NCBI GenBank assembly: GCA_024644085.1
Contig: JAHELS010000017.1
Coordinates: 1-52,890 of the forward strand
Source of the DNA: Rhodopirellula sp.
Lineage (GTDB): Bacteria > Planctomycetota > Planctomycetia > Pirellulales > Pirellulaceae
DNA length: 52,890 nucleotides
Direction: 5' to 3'
This document shows, piece after piece, positions 45,896 through 52,890 of the stretch. The notes under the pieces were generated by a model that searched no databases, was not told where the DNA came from, and worked only from the letters and a program-made list of their open reading frames with translations. The translations under genes and the position numbers were made by a program. Positions within the stretch are counted from its first letter, which is position 1. Each line of letters opens with the position of its first letter.

Positions 45896-48265
45896 ATGAA
45901 TCGCTCGCTGTTTCGCATTACCGCCTATCTGCAACTCGGGATCATGATCCTGTTTGCAACTGGATGCGCGCCGACCCAGCCGTTCTTTCACAATGAATCG
46001 CCGGACCTTCAGTATTATCTGAACCAGGCGACAAAGATCGAATACCCGGATGTCGACGTCGAAAGTCTGGCAGAGACCACGCAGGCGATCCGGCCGCTGA
46101 CGATCGGTAATCACGATTACCAATTCTGGGACCTGACGGTCGAGGAATGCGTCTCGATCGCTTTGCAGAACGCAAAATTCTTTGCTACCACCGGTGGAAA
46201 CGCTGAGTTTCGGCAGAACATTGCAGCCCAGTTCACCAGTGCCTCGGCCGATCAACTCGGCAGCATCTATGACGTAGCGATCCAGCAAGCGACCACGCAG
46301 TCGATCCCGTTGACGGTCGACAGCGCCGGAAACCGGGTCCTGCCGCGCGGTGTGCTGAGGGCAAATCAAATCGGCGGCGTCGAGGACGCATTGGCTGAGT
46401 TTGATGCACAGACAAGCGCATTCATCAGCAGTGACACGACCGATCGACCCCAAAACACGACGGTACCGGTCGCCGTCCAGACGCTGACCACCACCCAGCA
46501 GGCCGCAATCAGCAAGCGATTTGCGACCGGTGGCGTCGCCACGTTCCGACAACAACTCCTGTACGACCGATCCAAAACGCCGGTTACCAACACGCTTCGC
46601 GCCCTGGGTAGCGATTGGACTGCTGTTCTCGAAGCCCAGGTGCAGCACCCGCTGATGCGAAATCGCGGAACGCTCGTCAATCGCATCCCCGTGGTCCTCG
46701 CGAGTCTGAACGAAGATCAAACGATTGCCGACTTCGAAATCCAGGTGCGCAATCTTGTTCGCGACGTCGAAGTCGCCTACTGGAATCTCTACGTCTCGTA
46801 TCGCAACGTGTCGACGGCCATCATCGGTCGTAACAGTGCGATCGCAACTGCGAAATTCGCTCGCTTGAATCTCGACCAGGGAACCGGCACCAAGCAGGAA
46901 TTGGCCCAGGCCGAGGAACAGTACTACAACTTCCGTGCTCGGCTCGAGTCGGCGCTGGCCGGATCCAACACGGCCGAAGGCGACCGTTTCGGGGTCTATG
47001 GCAGCGAACGCGTGCTACGTGAATTGCTGGGCCTTGCAGCGACCGATGGACGTTTGATTCGGCCGATCCAGGAACCGAGCCTGGCGAGACTTGAATTTGA
47101 CTGGGACGAGAGCGTCACCCAAATGCTCTACCTCAGCCCGGAGTTACGCAAGGGCCGCACTGTGATCAAGCAGCGCGAGCTGGAACAGATGTCGGCGAAA
47201 AACCAACTCCTTCCCGAAGTCAACTTGTCGCTGCTGTACCGCTGGGTCGGCGTCGGCGACACGCTCGGTCCGCCCAGTGGTTCCAACGTCAACTATCCGG
47301 GACAAGGCAGCAGCGCCCTGAACGAATTGACGCGAGGCAATTTTCAGGAAGGTGCGATTCGATTGGAAATCACTCCGCCGGCGATCGGCGGACGAAGAGA
47401 ACGAACGCGTATTCGCGGATCCCAGTTGCGTCTGCATCAATCCCGTGCTTTCCTCCAGGACGCTGAGCGATTGTTGGTCAGCCAACTCAGCGACGCTGTC
47501 GCGAAAACCGCAACCCACTACCAATTGGTGCAAACGCACGCCCAGCGGTGGCAAGCAGCCGAACAGGAAGTCGAAGCTCGGCTGGCCGAATTCAAGGGTG
47601 GGCGAAGCCCGGTCAATGTGGTGCTGCAAAGCCAGCAACGGCGTGCCGACGCACAGATCGCCTACTATCGGGCACTGAGCGAATACAACAAATCAATCAA
47701 CTACGTTGACTACCTCAAGGGCACGATGTTGGCTAACAGCAACATCACTTTGGCCGAGGGTCCCTGGAACAAGAAAGCGTACTGGGATGCTCTCGAGCGA
47801 GCTCGTGAACGCAGTGCCGGTAAGAAAGTTCAATACGGTGTCAGCCGACCGGGTGTCGTACGTCAGGGTCCGGTACGCGATGCGGAATCGGTCGGCCAGG
47901 TGATCGGGAGTGGAATTCACTTCGACGATACATTGCCCGCCGATGCGATCATCCTCGAAGGTCCGGTAACCGATGCGGTCGAAGTCAGCGACATGCCGCT
48001 GAGTGAAATGGGCAACTCGACCGACGAAATGTTTGAAGCCATCCCCGGCGGGACGCCCTCCCAAGGCCCGCCGAACGTCGGCGACGAGCAAGTCCCACTT
48101 CCCGAGCCAGATATGTTGCCAAACGGTCCCATGGAAGGTGATGCGATGACACCCATTTCGCCGCCTCCGGTCGACCCGAATGTTTCACCAATCAATTACG
48201 AGTCCCAGGCGACGGTCGGGGACGCGCCCGTACCGGTCCGCCGAACACCTCTGCCCTCGAAATAA
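45896..48265 (+). CDS. TolC-family outer-membrane efflux lipoprotein
   Basis: 789 residues. Lipoprotein signal (MIMILFATGC-like, lipobox at ATGC near residue 24). The outer membrane efflux protein repeats include VEECVSIALQNAKFFAT, VRNLVRDVEVAYWNLYVSYR and AEEQYYNFRARLES, then LLPEVNLSLLYRWVG and RAFLQDAERLLVSQLSDAVA in the second repeat. Known members form trimeric channels across the outer membrane with ABC or RND pumps. The first 90 and last 140 residues (Pro/Asp-rich) are extensions beyond the usual 450-500. The upstream frame to 45728 is not used because the signal peptide starts at ATG 45896. Confidence 0.87.
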   Translation: MNRSLFRITAYLQLGIMILFATGCAPTQPFFHNESPDLQYYLNQATKIEYPDVDVESLAETTQAIRPLTIGNHDYQFWDLTVEECVSIALQNAKFFATTGGNAEFRQNIAAQFTSASADQLGSIYDVAIQQATTQSIPLTVDSAGNRVLPRGVLRANQIGGVEDALAEFDAQTSAFISSDTTDRPQNTTVPVAVQTLTTTQQAAISKRFATGGVATFRQQLLYDRSKTPVTNTLRALGSDWTAVLEAQVQHPLMRNRGTLVNRIPVVLASLNEDQTIADFEIQVRNLVRDVEVAYWNLYVSYRNVSTAIIGRNSAIATAKFARLNLDQGTGTKQELAQAEEQYYNFRARLESALAGSNTAEGDRFGVYGSERVLRELLGLAATDGRLIRPIQEPSLARLEFDWDESVTQMLYLSPELRKGRTVIKQRELEQMSAKNQLLPEVNLSLLYRWVGVGDTLGPPSGSNVNYPGQGSSALNELTRGNFQEGAIRLEITPPAIGGRRERTRIRGSQLRLHQSRAFLQDAERLLVSQLSDAVAKTATHYQLVQTHAQRWQAAEQEVEARLAEFKGGRSPVNVVLQSQQRRADAQIAYYRALSEYNKSINYVDYLKGTMLANSNITLAEGPWNKKAYWDALERARERSAGKKVQYGVSRPGVVRQGPVRDAESVGQVIGSGIHFDDTLPADAIILEGPVTDAVEVSDMPLSEMGNSTDEMFEAIPGGTPSQGPPNVGDEQVPLPEPDMLPNGPMEGDAMTPISPPPVDPNVSPINYESQATVGDAPVPVRRTPLPSK

Positions 48266-48308
48266 AGGCATCGCGCCGTACACGAAATTCCTAAGGGCGG
48301 AGGCTCTG

Positions 48309-48346
48309 CGAGGGTTGCCCAGAAGCGTCGGGAACAACAACCCTCG
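48309..48346 (+). terminator. Possible hairpin terminator after the TolC gene
   Basis: CGAGGGTTG (48309-48317) pairs perfectly with CAACCCTCG (48338-48346) around a 20-base loop, 44 bases after the TolC stop and between convergent genes. There is no T-run, so factor-dependent termination or a repeat is equally possible. Confidence 0.3.
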
Positions 48347-48401
48347 TACACGAACAGCTCGAGATTCGCTTTGGCGACTCGGGCTTTTCGTCGTTTCGCC
48401 C

Positions 48402-48683
48402 TCAGTTGCTAATCAGCTCCGTCGATGTGGATTCGATCGCAACCGGCATCAAGACGTCCGACGCGGGTACGAGTCGAATGTTCTTGCACCTCGACAATTG
48501 AAATTGCCGAGGCTGTTCACGGCACAAACAGAGCCCGAGGAATCGATAACTGCCCATGAATCGGATGGGGCTGACAACGCGATGGGTACGATTCCCTTTG
48601 GCATCGGCATAATCCATCTCAATGACGTATTTGTCAGAGTTTTGCATCGCTCGGCGTAGAAGTCGGCTCATGTCTTTTTGCAT
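48402..48683 (-). CDS. Small WYL-domain protein
   Basis: 93 residues (ATG 48683 or 48671). The segment YVIEMDYADAKGNRTHRVVS, then PIRFMGSYRFLGLCLCRE and FQLSRCKNIRLV, fits the WYL fold that binds nucleic acid or nucleotides in transcription regulators. There is no helix-turn-helix; the protein is a bare WYL domain, unlike typical 300-residue regulators. An 8-bp tandem repeat array lies upstream of its start. Confidence 0.6.
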   Translation of the reverse strand: MQKDMSRLLRRAMQNSDKYVIEMDYADAKGNRTHRVVSPIRFMGSYRFLGLCLCREQPRQFQLSRCKNIRLVPASDVLMPVAIESTSTELISN

Positions 48684-48787
48684 CCCAATGAGGTGTTCCC
48701 ATGTCGTTCACCCCAAGTATTGGCCCCGTCGTTGACACGTCTGGTCCGCGGCCGGAAAAGCTGTTGATTTCGTGGGCTTGCTGCTGC

Positions 48788-48851
48788 CGACTCGGCGATT
48801 CGGCGACTCGGCGACTCGGCGATTCGGCGATTCGGCGATTCGGCGATTCGA
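48788..48851. repeat. Tandem octanucleotide repeat (8 units)
   Basis: Eight consecutive copies of CGAYTCGG (Y is C or T; the last ends CGA) occupy 64 bases. They lie nine bases after the NHL gene stop and about 100 bases upstream of the WYL gene. The unit length is not a multiple of three, so copy-number change in coding DNA would shift frame; here it is non-coding and could alter spacing. Confidence 0.9.
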
Positions 48852-48859
48852 GACACCGC

Positions 48860-49834
48860 TCAGACCGGCAAACGCAGTCGTTGAACCCGATGATTGTTGC
48901 TGTCGAGAACGTGAACCCGGTCTCGTGAATCGATCACGACGCCCCAGGGCTGGTTCAATCGGCCAGGTGTGAATCCGGGGCCACCCCAAGTCGCGATCCA
49001 GCGGCCGTTGGCATCCAGACGTTGAATTCGATTGTTCTTGTACTCGACCACCACCACACTTTCATCGCTCGCAATGGCGAGATCGTAGGGGTAGTAGAAC
49101 CGGCCCTTTCCTGTTCCCGGGCCACCCCAGATGTCAATCAACCGCGGCTTGGTGCCGCTGATATCAAATCGTTGAATGCGGTGATTGCACGCATCGGCGA
49201 TCCACAAGACGTCGCCGCGCACGACAAGGCTCTGCGGGCGGACGAACTTTCCCGGCTCGCGTCCGTTACCTCCGCACTGGGCGACAAAATTTCCGTCGGG
49301 GTCAAACTTCTGAACTCGATCCGACGCGTTGTACTCACCGATGTAATAGCAGCCATGCTGATCGCACACAGCATCGGTGACAAAAGCGAACTCGCCAGGC
49401 GAGTGGCCAGCTTTCCCGCCGATCTGTTCGTGGGGGTGCAGGATTCCTTCGAGCGAGTAGGACAACATGCGATAGTAATGCGTATCGGCGACCAACAACC
49501 GGGTTTGATCTGGATCGGCGGACCGACGAATCGCCAAACCGGTGGGACGCCCATTTTTCGTCTTGGGCGTCTGCCATCCGCGAATCAGATTGCCATCAAC
49601 ATCGAAGACCTGGATCCGACCGGTCATATCGACAATGTAAAGTTGATCGAGATCGTCGATCGTTAATGCGCGCGGTTTGAGGAATTTTCCTTCCCCTAGA
49701 CCCCGACGCCCCCAGACAAGCTCAGGCTCGGAACCCTGTGACGCGGGGACGCATCCGGGCGCAGCAAGCAGTGCGGCGCCCGATCCGGCGGCGCAACAAC
49801 GCAAGAAATCACGACGTAAAGGCTCGATACGCAT
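48860..49834 (-). CDS. NHL-repeat (beta-propeller) lipoprotein
   Basis: 324 residues. The N-terminus RRDFLRCCAAGSGAALLAAPGC combines a Tat-like pair and a lipobox-type cysteine. At least five NHL repeats are visible, such as FLKPRALTIDDLDQLYIVD, FVRPQSLVVRGDVLWIADA, FYYPYDLAIASDESVVVVE and LNQPWGVVIDSRDRVHVLD. NHL propellers bind ligands or act as scaffolds. ATG 49834 has GAGGTG upstream; a longer frame from 49900 lacks the signal at the N-terminus. Divergent from the Sua5 fusion gene. Confidence 0.83.
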   Translation of the reverse strand: MRIEPLRRDFLRCCAAGSGAALLAAPGCVPASQGSEPELVWGRRGLGEGKFLKPRALTIDDLDQLYIVDMTGRIQVFDVDGNLIRGWQTPKTKNGRPTGLAIRRSADPDQTRLLVADTHYYRMLSYSLEGILHPHEQIGGKAGHSPGEFAFVTDAVCDQHGCYYIGEYNASDRVQKFDPDGNFVAQCGGNGREPGKFVRPQSLVVRGDVLWIADACNHRIQRFDISGTKPRLIDIWGGPGTGKGRFYYPYDLAIASDESVVVVEYKNNRIQRLDANGRWIATWGGPGFTPGRLNQPWGVVIDSRDRVHVLDSNNHRVQRLRLPV

Positions 49835-49963
49835 GTCACCTCGGCCGCCCGACTTGTGAACAGCTTTCGGCGGCTCGTACAATGGGATTACCTGAATCAA
49901 TGATGGTTGGATTCATCATTCTACCGACCCCGCTGACCCGCAAGGTCATAACTCTGTTGGACT

Positions 49964-51106
49964 ATGTTAAAGATTTTTGACCTGCGGGCGACCGATGACC
50001 CACGCGACATCGTTCATCGATCTGTACAAGCATTGGTGGAGGGAAAAGTGGTCGCACTGCCTACTGAAACCGTCTACGGACTCGCTGCCAACGCCCTTTG
50101 TGAAAGTGCGGTGGACCGATTGTGCGAATTGAAAGGTCGCGACGAGAACGTACCGCTAGCGATTTCTGTTGGCAGCCGTGAGGCGGCCGGCGATTTCTTT
50201 TGCACGCTAACGCCGTTGGCGCGGCGGCTGAGTTATCGGTGCTGGCCCGGACCGCTGACCCTTGTGGTCCCATGTGATGAGCCCCACTCGGCGTTGACGC
50301 AGGTCCCAGAGGGTGTCCGGGAACGGATCACCGGCGAATTCGGTTGCGTCGGATTTCGGGTCGTCGACCACCGTGTGCTAGCTCATATTCATCGTTTTCT
50401 GGCAGGGCCGCTGGTGCTGACAAGTGCGAATCTCAGCGGCCATCCGGCTCCCACGACCTCCGAACCGGTTGCGGAGCAGTTTTCCGATTCGATTCCACTG
50501 CTGCTCGATGACGGTCCAACCCGTTATGGTGGAGCATCGACGGTGGCCCGCGTGATGGGAAATCGTCTTGAGATCCTCCGCGAAGGAGTCATTGAGCGGG
50601 CCGCCATGAATCAATTCGTCAAACCGGTGATCGTGTTGGTGTGCACAGGAAATACGTGCCGTAGTCCGATGGCCGAAACATTGCTGCGAGAACAGCTGCG
50701 CAGAAAACTTGGATGCGAGGATGCCGTTCGAGTGATTTCGGCGGGTGTTGCCGCGGGCGTCGGCAGCGGTGCCAGCCCCCAGGCGATCGAGGTCATGGGC
50801 AAGCGCGATCTCGACCTGACCGGACACAGCAGTCGGCCGTTGGACGATTCGGTGATCAATGTCGCCGACCTCGTGCTGACCATGACGCGCGGCCATCGTG
50901 CGGCCATCCTTGCGGCGTGGCCTGATCTGCAAGACCGTGTCCATACCCTGCGCCGCGATGGCGGCGACATTTCCGATCCGGTTGGCATGCCGGTCGAAGT
51001 CTATGAATCGTGCGCCGAACAAATCGATACGGAGCTCGCAGCATGGATCGAATCATTCGATGACGATTTCTTTCCCATCACCGCCTCCAACGAAGATGGA
51101 AGTTAG
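49964..51106 (+). CDS. Sua5/YrdC threonylcarbamoyl-AMP synthase fused to a low-Mr phosphatase (YwlE-like)
   Basis: 380 residues with two domains. Residues 1-205: Sua5/YrdC (ALPTETVYGLA, KGRDENVPLA, WPGPLTLV, TSANLSG), which makes threonylcarbamoyl-AMP for the tRNA modification t6A. Residues 221-365: low-molecular-weight phosphatase with P-loop CTGNTCRS (227-234), a late acid motif DISDPVG (335-341). The Thr at the fifth P-loop position matches YwlE protein-arginine phosphatase; tyrosine phosphatases have Ile or Leu there. rpiB follows after two bases. In Bacillus subtilis the three functions are separate neighbours (ywlC, ywlE, ywlF), so this is a fusion of that set. Confidence 0.88.
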   Translation: MLKIFDLRATDDPRDIVHRSVQALVEGKVVALPTETVYGLAANALCESAVDRLCELKGRDENVPLAISVGSREAAGDFFCTLTPLARRLSYRCWPGPLTLVVPCDEPHSALTQVPEGVRERITGEFGCVGFRVVDHRVLAHIHRFLAGPLVLTSANLSGHPAPTTSEPVAEQFSDSIPLLLDDGPTRYGGASTVARVMGNRLEILREGVIERAAMNQFVKPVIVLVCTGNTCRSPMAETLLREQLRRKLGCEDAVRVISAGVAAGVGSGASPQAIEVMGKRDLDLTGHSSRPLDDSVINVADLVLTMTRGHRAAILAAWPDLQDRVHTLRRDGGDISDPVGMPVEVYESCAEQIDTELAAWIESFDDDFFPITASNEDGS

Positions 51107-51108
51107 AA

Positions 51109-51582
51109 ATGCTGAAAATCTCAATCGCGAGCGATCATCGCGGAATCCAGATCAAGGGTCGTCTGATCCAGACGCTCTCGGCCGCTGGATATGACATCGT
51201 AGACGAAGGGGCCGAATCGGAGGCAACGGTCGACTATCCGGACTTCGCCAAGTTGGTCGCTCAAAAAGTCAGCAATGGCCAGGCCGATCGCGGGATTCTG
51301 ATATGCGGAACCGGGATCGGCATGTCGATCGCCGCCAACAAGTTCTCGGGAGTTCGCGCCGCATTGTGCTATGACGAAGTGATGGTCGAGATGAGCCGGC
51401 GGCATAACGACGTCAATATTCTGTGTCTGCCCGGCGACATGATCGGTGACCGCCCCGTCGATGAACTCGTGCAAATGTGGCTGCAAACAAAGTTTGACGG
51501 AGGTCGCCACGCAGTTCGACTTGAAAAGATCGCCGCGATCGAAAAGACCAATGCACAAGATTCCGCGGCCTCCGTGGAATAA
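51109..51582 (+). CDS. rpiB: Ribose-5-phosphate isomerase B
   Basis: 157 residues. Interconverts ribulose and ribose 5-phosphate. Landmarks: IASDHRG (6-12), VDYPDFA, GILICGTGIGMSIAANKFSGVRAALCYD with the catalytic Cys, and SRRHNDVNILCLPGD. It overlaps neither neighbour but is two bases from each, so the sua5/phosphatase-rpiB-holB genes form one operon. Confidence 0.96.
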   Translation: MLKISIASDHRGIQIKGRLIQTLSAAGYDIVDEGAESEATVDYPDFAKLVAQKVSNGQADRGILICGTGIGMSIAANKFSGVRAALCYDEVMVEMSRRHNDVNILCLPGDMIGDRPVDELVQMWLQTKFDGGRHAVRLEKIAAIEKTNAQDSAASVE

Positions 51583-51584
51583 CC

Positions 51585-52649
51585 ATGCCCGGCCGCACCG
51601 CAACAGAGTCATCGCCGACGTCATCCGAGCCAGCCAGCTGGAGCGAACTGGTCGGCCATCAGCGCATCGAAAAATGGTTTGCCACCGCGATTCGCCAACG
51701 GCGTCTCAGCGGCAGCTTTCTCATTGTGGGTTCACCCGGAATTGGCAAGCAGACGATGGCAAACCTGCTTGCTCGGACCCTGCTGTGCGAATCGTCCGAA
51801 CCATCCGACATGGAGCCCTGCGGTGTCTGTGAAGCTTGTGTCCAGGTCAATGCCGGCACGCACCCCGACGTCATCCGCGTTTCCAAGCCCGCCGATAAAT
51901 CGACGCTCCCGCTCGAATTGCTGATCGGCCCACCCGACGCGCGGATGCAGGAAGGTTTCTGCCGTGACGTCAGAACCAAGCCGCTGCGCGGGAAGCGAAA
52001 AGTCGCGATTCTGGAAGACGCCGATTTTCTGAACGAAGAGGGCGCCAATTGCCTTTTGAAGACTCTCGAAGAACCACCGCCGGGCACGATCGTTCTGCTG
52101 ATCGGCACCAGTGAACAGAAACAGCTTCCTACAATCCGTTCGCGTTGCCGCATCATTCGTCTCGGCCCGTTAACAATCGAAGACGCAATGCGATTGCTGC
52201 GCGAGGTCCACCACGTCACCGCGAGTGATCAACAGATCCGCGACGCGGTCGAGATCTCCGGTGGGGACATGCACGCGGCGGAAAGACTTTTGAACGACGA
52301 GTCCGATGAGCTCCGTCAATCGTTTACCGCACAACTCGAATCGCCCCACCCCGATCCAGTCAAACTCAAGGGGATCATCAGCCGGCACGTCGACGAGGCG
52401 GGCAAAGAGGCCTCGAAGCGCCGAGCCGCGATGCGCGATGTGTTCTCGATTTCCGTCCAGCATTTCCGTAGGCGTCTCCGCAATGAAGCGATGGAGAATC
52501 GTTCCCAACCGCTAACGCTGGCTCGACTTGATCGCTCGGTTCGTGCGCTTCGTGAAGTCGACCGCAGCGCTAATCAGGCGACGTTGATCGAGTGCTTCTC
52601 GGCGGATATCGCAGCGGGTACCACCGGCGATCGAGGCGAGATCGGTTGA
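51585..52649 (+). CDS. holB: DNA polymerase III subunit delta'
   Basis: 354 residues. Clamp-loader subunit. N-terminal AAA+ domain with GSPGIGKQ (49-56) P-loop, a zinc cluster of four cysteines (C68, C79, C82, C85) as in delta' and gamma subunits, and DADFLNEEGANCLLKTLEEPP with the sensor-like TSEQKQLPTIRSRCRI. The Walker A lysine is present, although delta' in E. coli does not bind ATP. The C-terminal third is helical and ends at the convergent gene 20 bases later. Confidence 0.9.
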   Translation: MPGRTATESSPTSSEPASWSELVGHQRIEKWFATAIRQRRLSGSFLIVGSPGIGKQTMANLLARTLLCESSEPSDMEPCGVCEACVQVNAGTHPDVIRVSKPADKSTLPLELLIGPPDARMQEGFCRDVRTKPLRGKRKVAILEDADFLNEEGANCLLKTLEEPPPGTIVLLIGTSEQKQLPTIRSRCRIIRLGPLTIEDAMRLLREVHHVTASDQQIRDAVEISGGDMHAAERLLNDESDELRQSFTAQLESPHPDPVKLKGIISRHVDEAGKEASKRRAAMRDVFSISVQHFRRRLRNEAMENRSQPLTLARLDRSVRALREVDRSANQATLIECFSADIAAGTTGDRGEIG

Positions 52650-52668
52650 CGCCAAGACCCGTCGTCAC

Positions 52669-52890
52669 TCACAGCGGGAACTCTTCGATTGATCCGTACA
52701 GCGGCAGATAGCGGTAATAAACCTCGAGCATCATGGTGCACATGGCCGTCGTATAGAGCCGTCCGCCGATGTCGCCCCATCGGTCCTTGAAGTGCCAGCT
52801 TCCTTTTTCGTGGCCCGATTTCGCCTGGGTCGAAACCAGGTGGTCACGAACTTTTTGATTCCATTGGTCCCAGTCACGATGACGGCTGTG
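52669..52890 (-). CDS. C-terminal fragment of an alpha/alpha-toroid (prenyltransferase/squalene-oxidase repeat) protein
   Basis: Only the last 73 residues are in the window; the frame is open to the right edge. The segment WNQKVRDHLVSTQAKSGHEK, then GSWHFKDRWGDIGGRLYTTA, and LEVYYRYLPLYGS matches the final repeats of planctomycete toroid proteins with QW-like motifs. The stop is TGA at 52669-52671. Convergent with holB. Confidence 0.75.
   Translation of the reverse strand, partial: HSRHRDWDQWNQKVRDHLVSTQAKSGHEKGSWHFKDRWGDIGGRLYTTAMCTMMLEVYYRYLPLYGSIEEFPL

Noticed and set aside
48788..48851. CRISPR array
   Set aside because: The units are 8 bp with no spacers; it is a simple tandem repeat.
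1..52890. tRNA, rRNA, IS elements, prophage or restriction/defence genes
   Set aside because: No T-loop/acceptor pattern, transposase, integrase, phage structural or defence motif was recognised in any frame.

Overview
The window looks like a piece of a Planctomycetes chromosome, most likely Pirellulaceae (Rhodopirellula-like). This rests on gene families that can be recognised: two DUF1549/DUF1553 (PSCyt/PSD1) cytochrome-c proteins each followed by a DUF1501 protein, a DUF1570 metalloprotease, a Tat-exported Gfo/Idh/MocA oxidoreductase, secreted cysteine-rich and planctomycete-type hypothetical proteins, and moderately high GC. No rRNA, tRNA, insertion sequence, prophage or CRISPR array was seen. 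It reads as ordinary core and lineage-specific chromosome.

Layout. 1-9.3 kb: tail of an unknown (possibly sulfatase-like) gene, a secreted aldose 1-epimerase, a three-gene minus-strand unit (secreted hypothetical, PSCyt/PSD1, DUF1501), a small membrane protein, a structured intergenic element, a Gfo/Idh/MocA oxidoreductase and a small exported protein. 9.5-12.6 kb: a GntR(YtrA-like)-ABC ATPase-permease operon with overlapping genes. 12.5-16.2 kb: a minus-strand unit of secreted hypothetical, parvulin-type PPIase and MFS-like transporter. 16.3-22 kb: a DUF1570 protease and a second PSCyt/PSD1-DUF1501 unit. 22.2-26.6 kb: sirtuin, cysteine-rich lipoprotein, hemW, an RNase Z-like MBL protein and scpA. 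26.8-31.7 kb: ilvN-ilvC-DUF4254, then a TlpA-like thioredoxin overlapping a heme-c alpha/alpha-toroid protein.

31.7-37.3 kb: a minus-strand unit argB - argD-like - argF - rph - tdk, with proC divergent. The argD-like protein has lost the PLP lysine. 37.4-45.1 kb: small proteins, the ribosomal genes rplA-rplJ-rplL detached from rplK and rpoBC, a SMUG1 uracil-DNA glycosylase unit that begins with a degenerate shikimate-dehydrogenase-like protein, a membrane protein and an LRAT-domain protein. 45.2-52.9 kb: secreted hypothetical, TolC-family lipoprotein, mini-WYL protein, NHL-repeat lipoprotein, a Sua5 / low-Mr phosphatase fusion followed by rpiB and holB, and the end of another toroid (prenyltransferase-like) gene.

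Most notable: two likely pseudoenzymes in or near biosynthetic operons (ArgD-like, AroE-like), a Sua5-arginine-phosphatase fusion keeping the ywlC/ywlE/rpiB gene order, a Trm112-like protein and a sirtuin that have lost their zinc cysteines, and a pair of dispersed palindromic elements at 22.9 and 34.0 kb. No clearly new multigene defence or mobile system was found.
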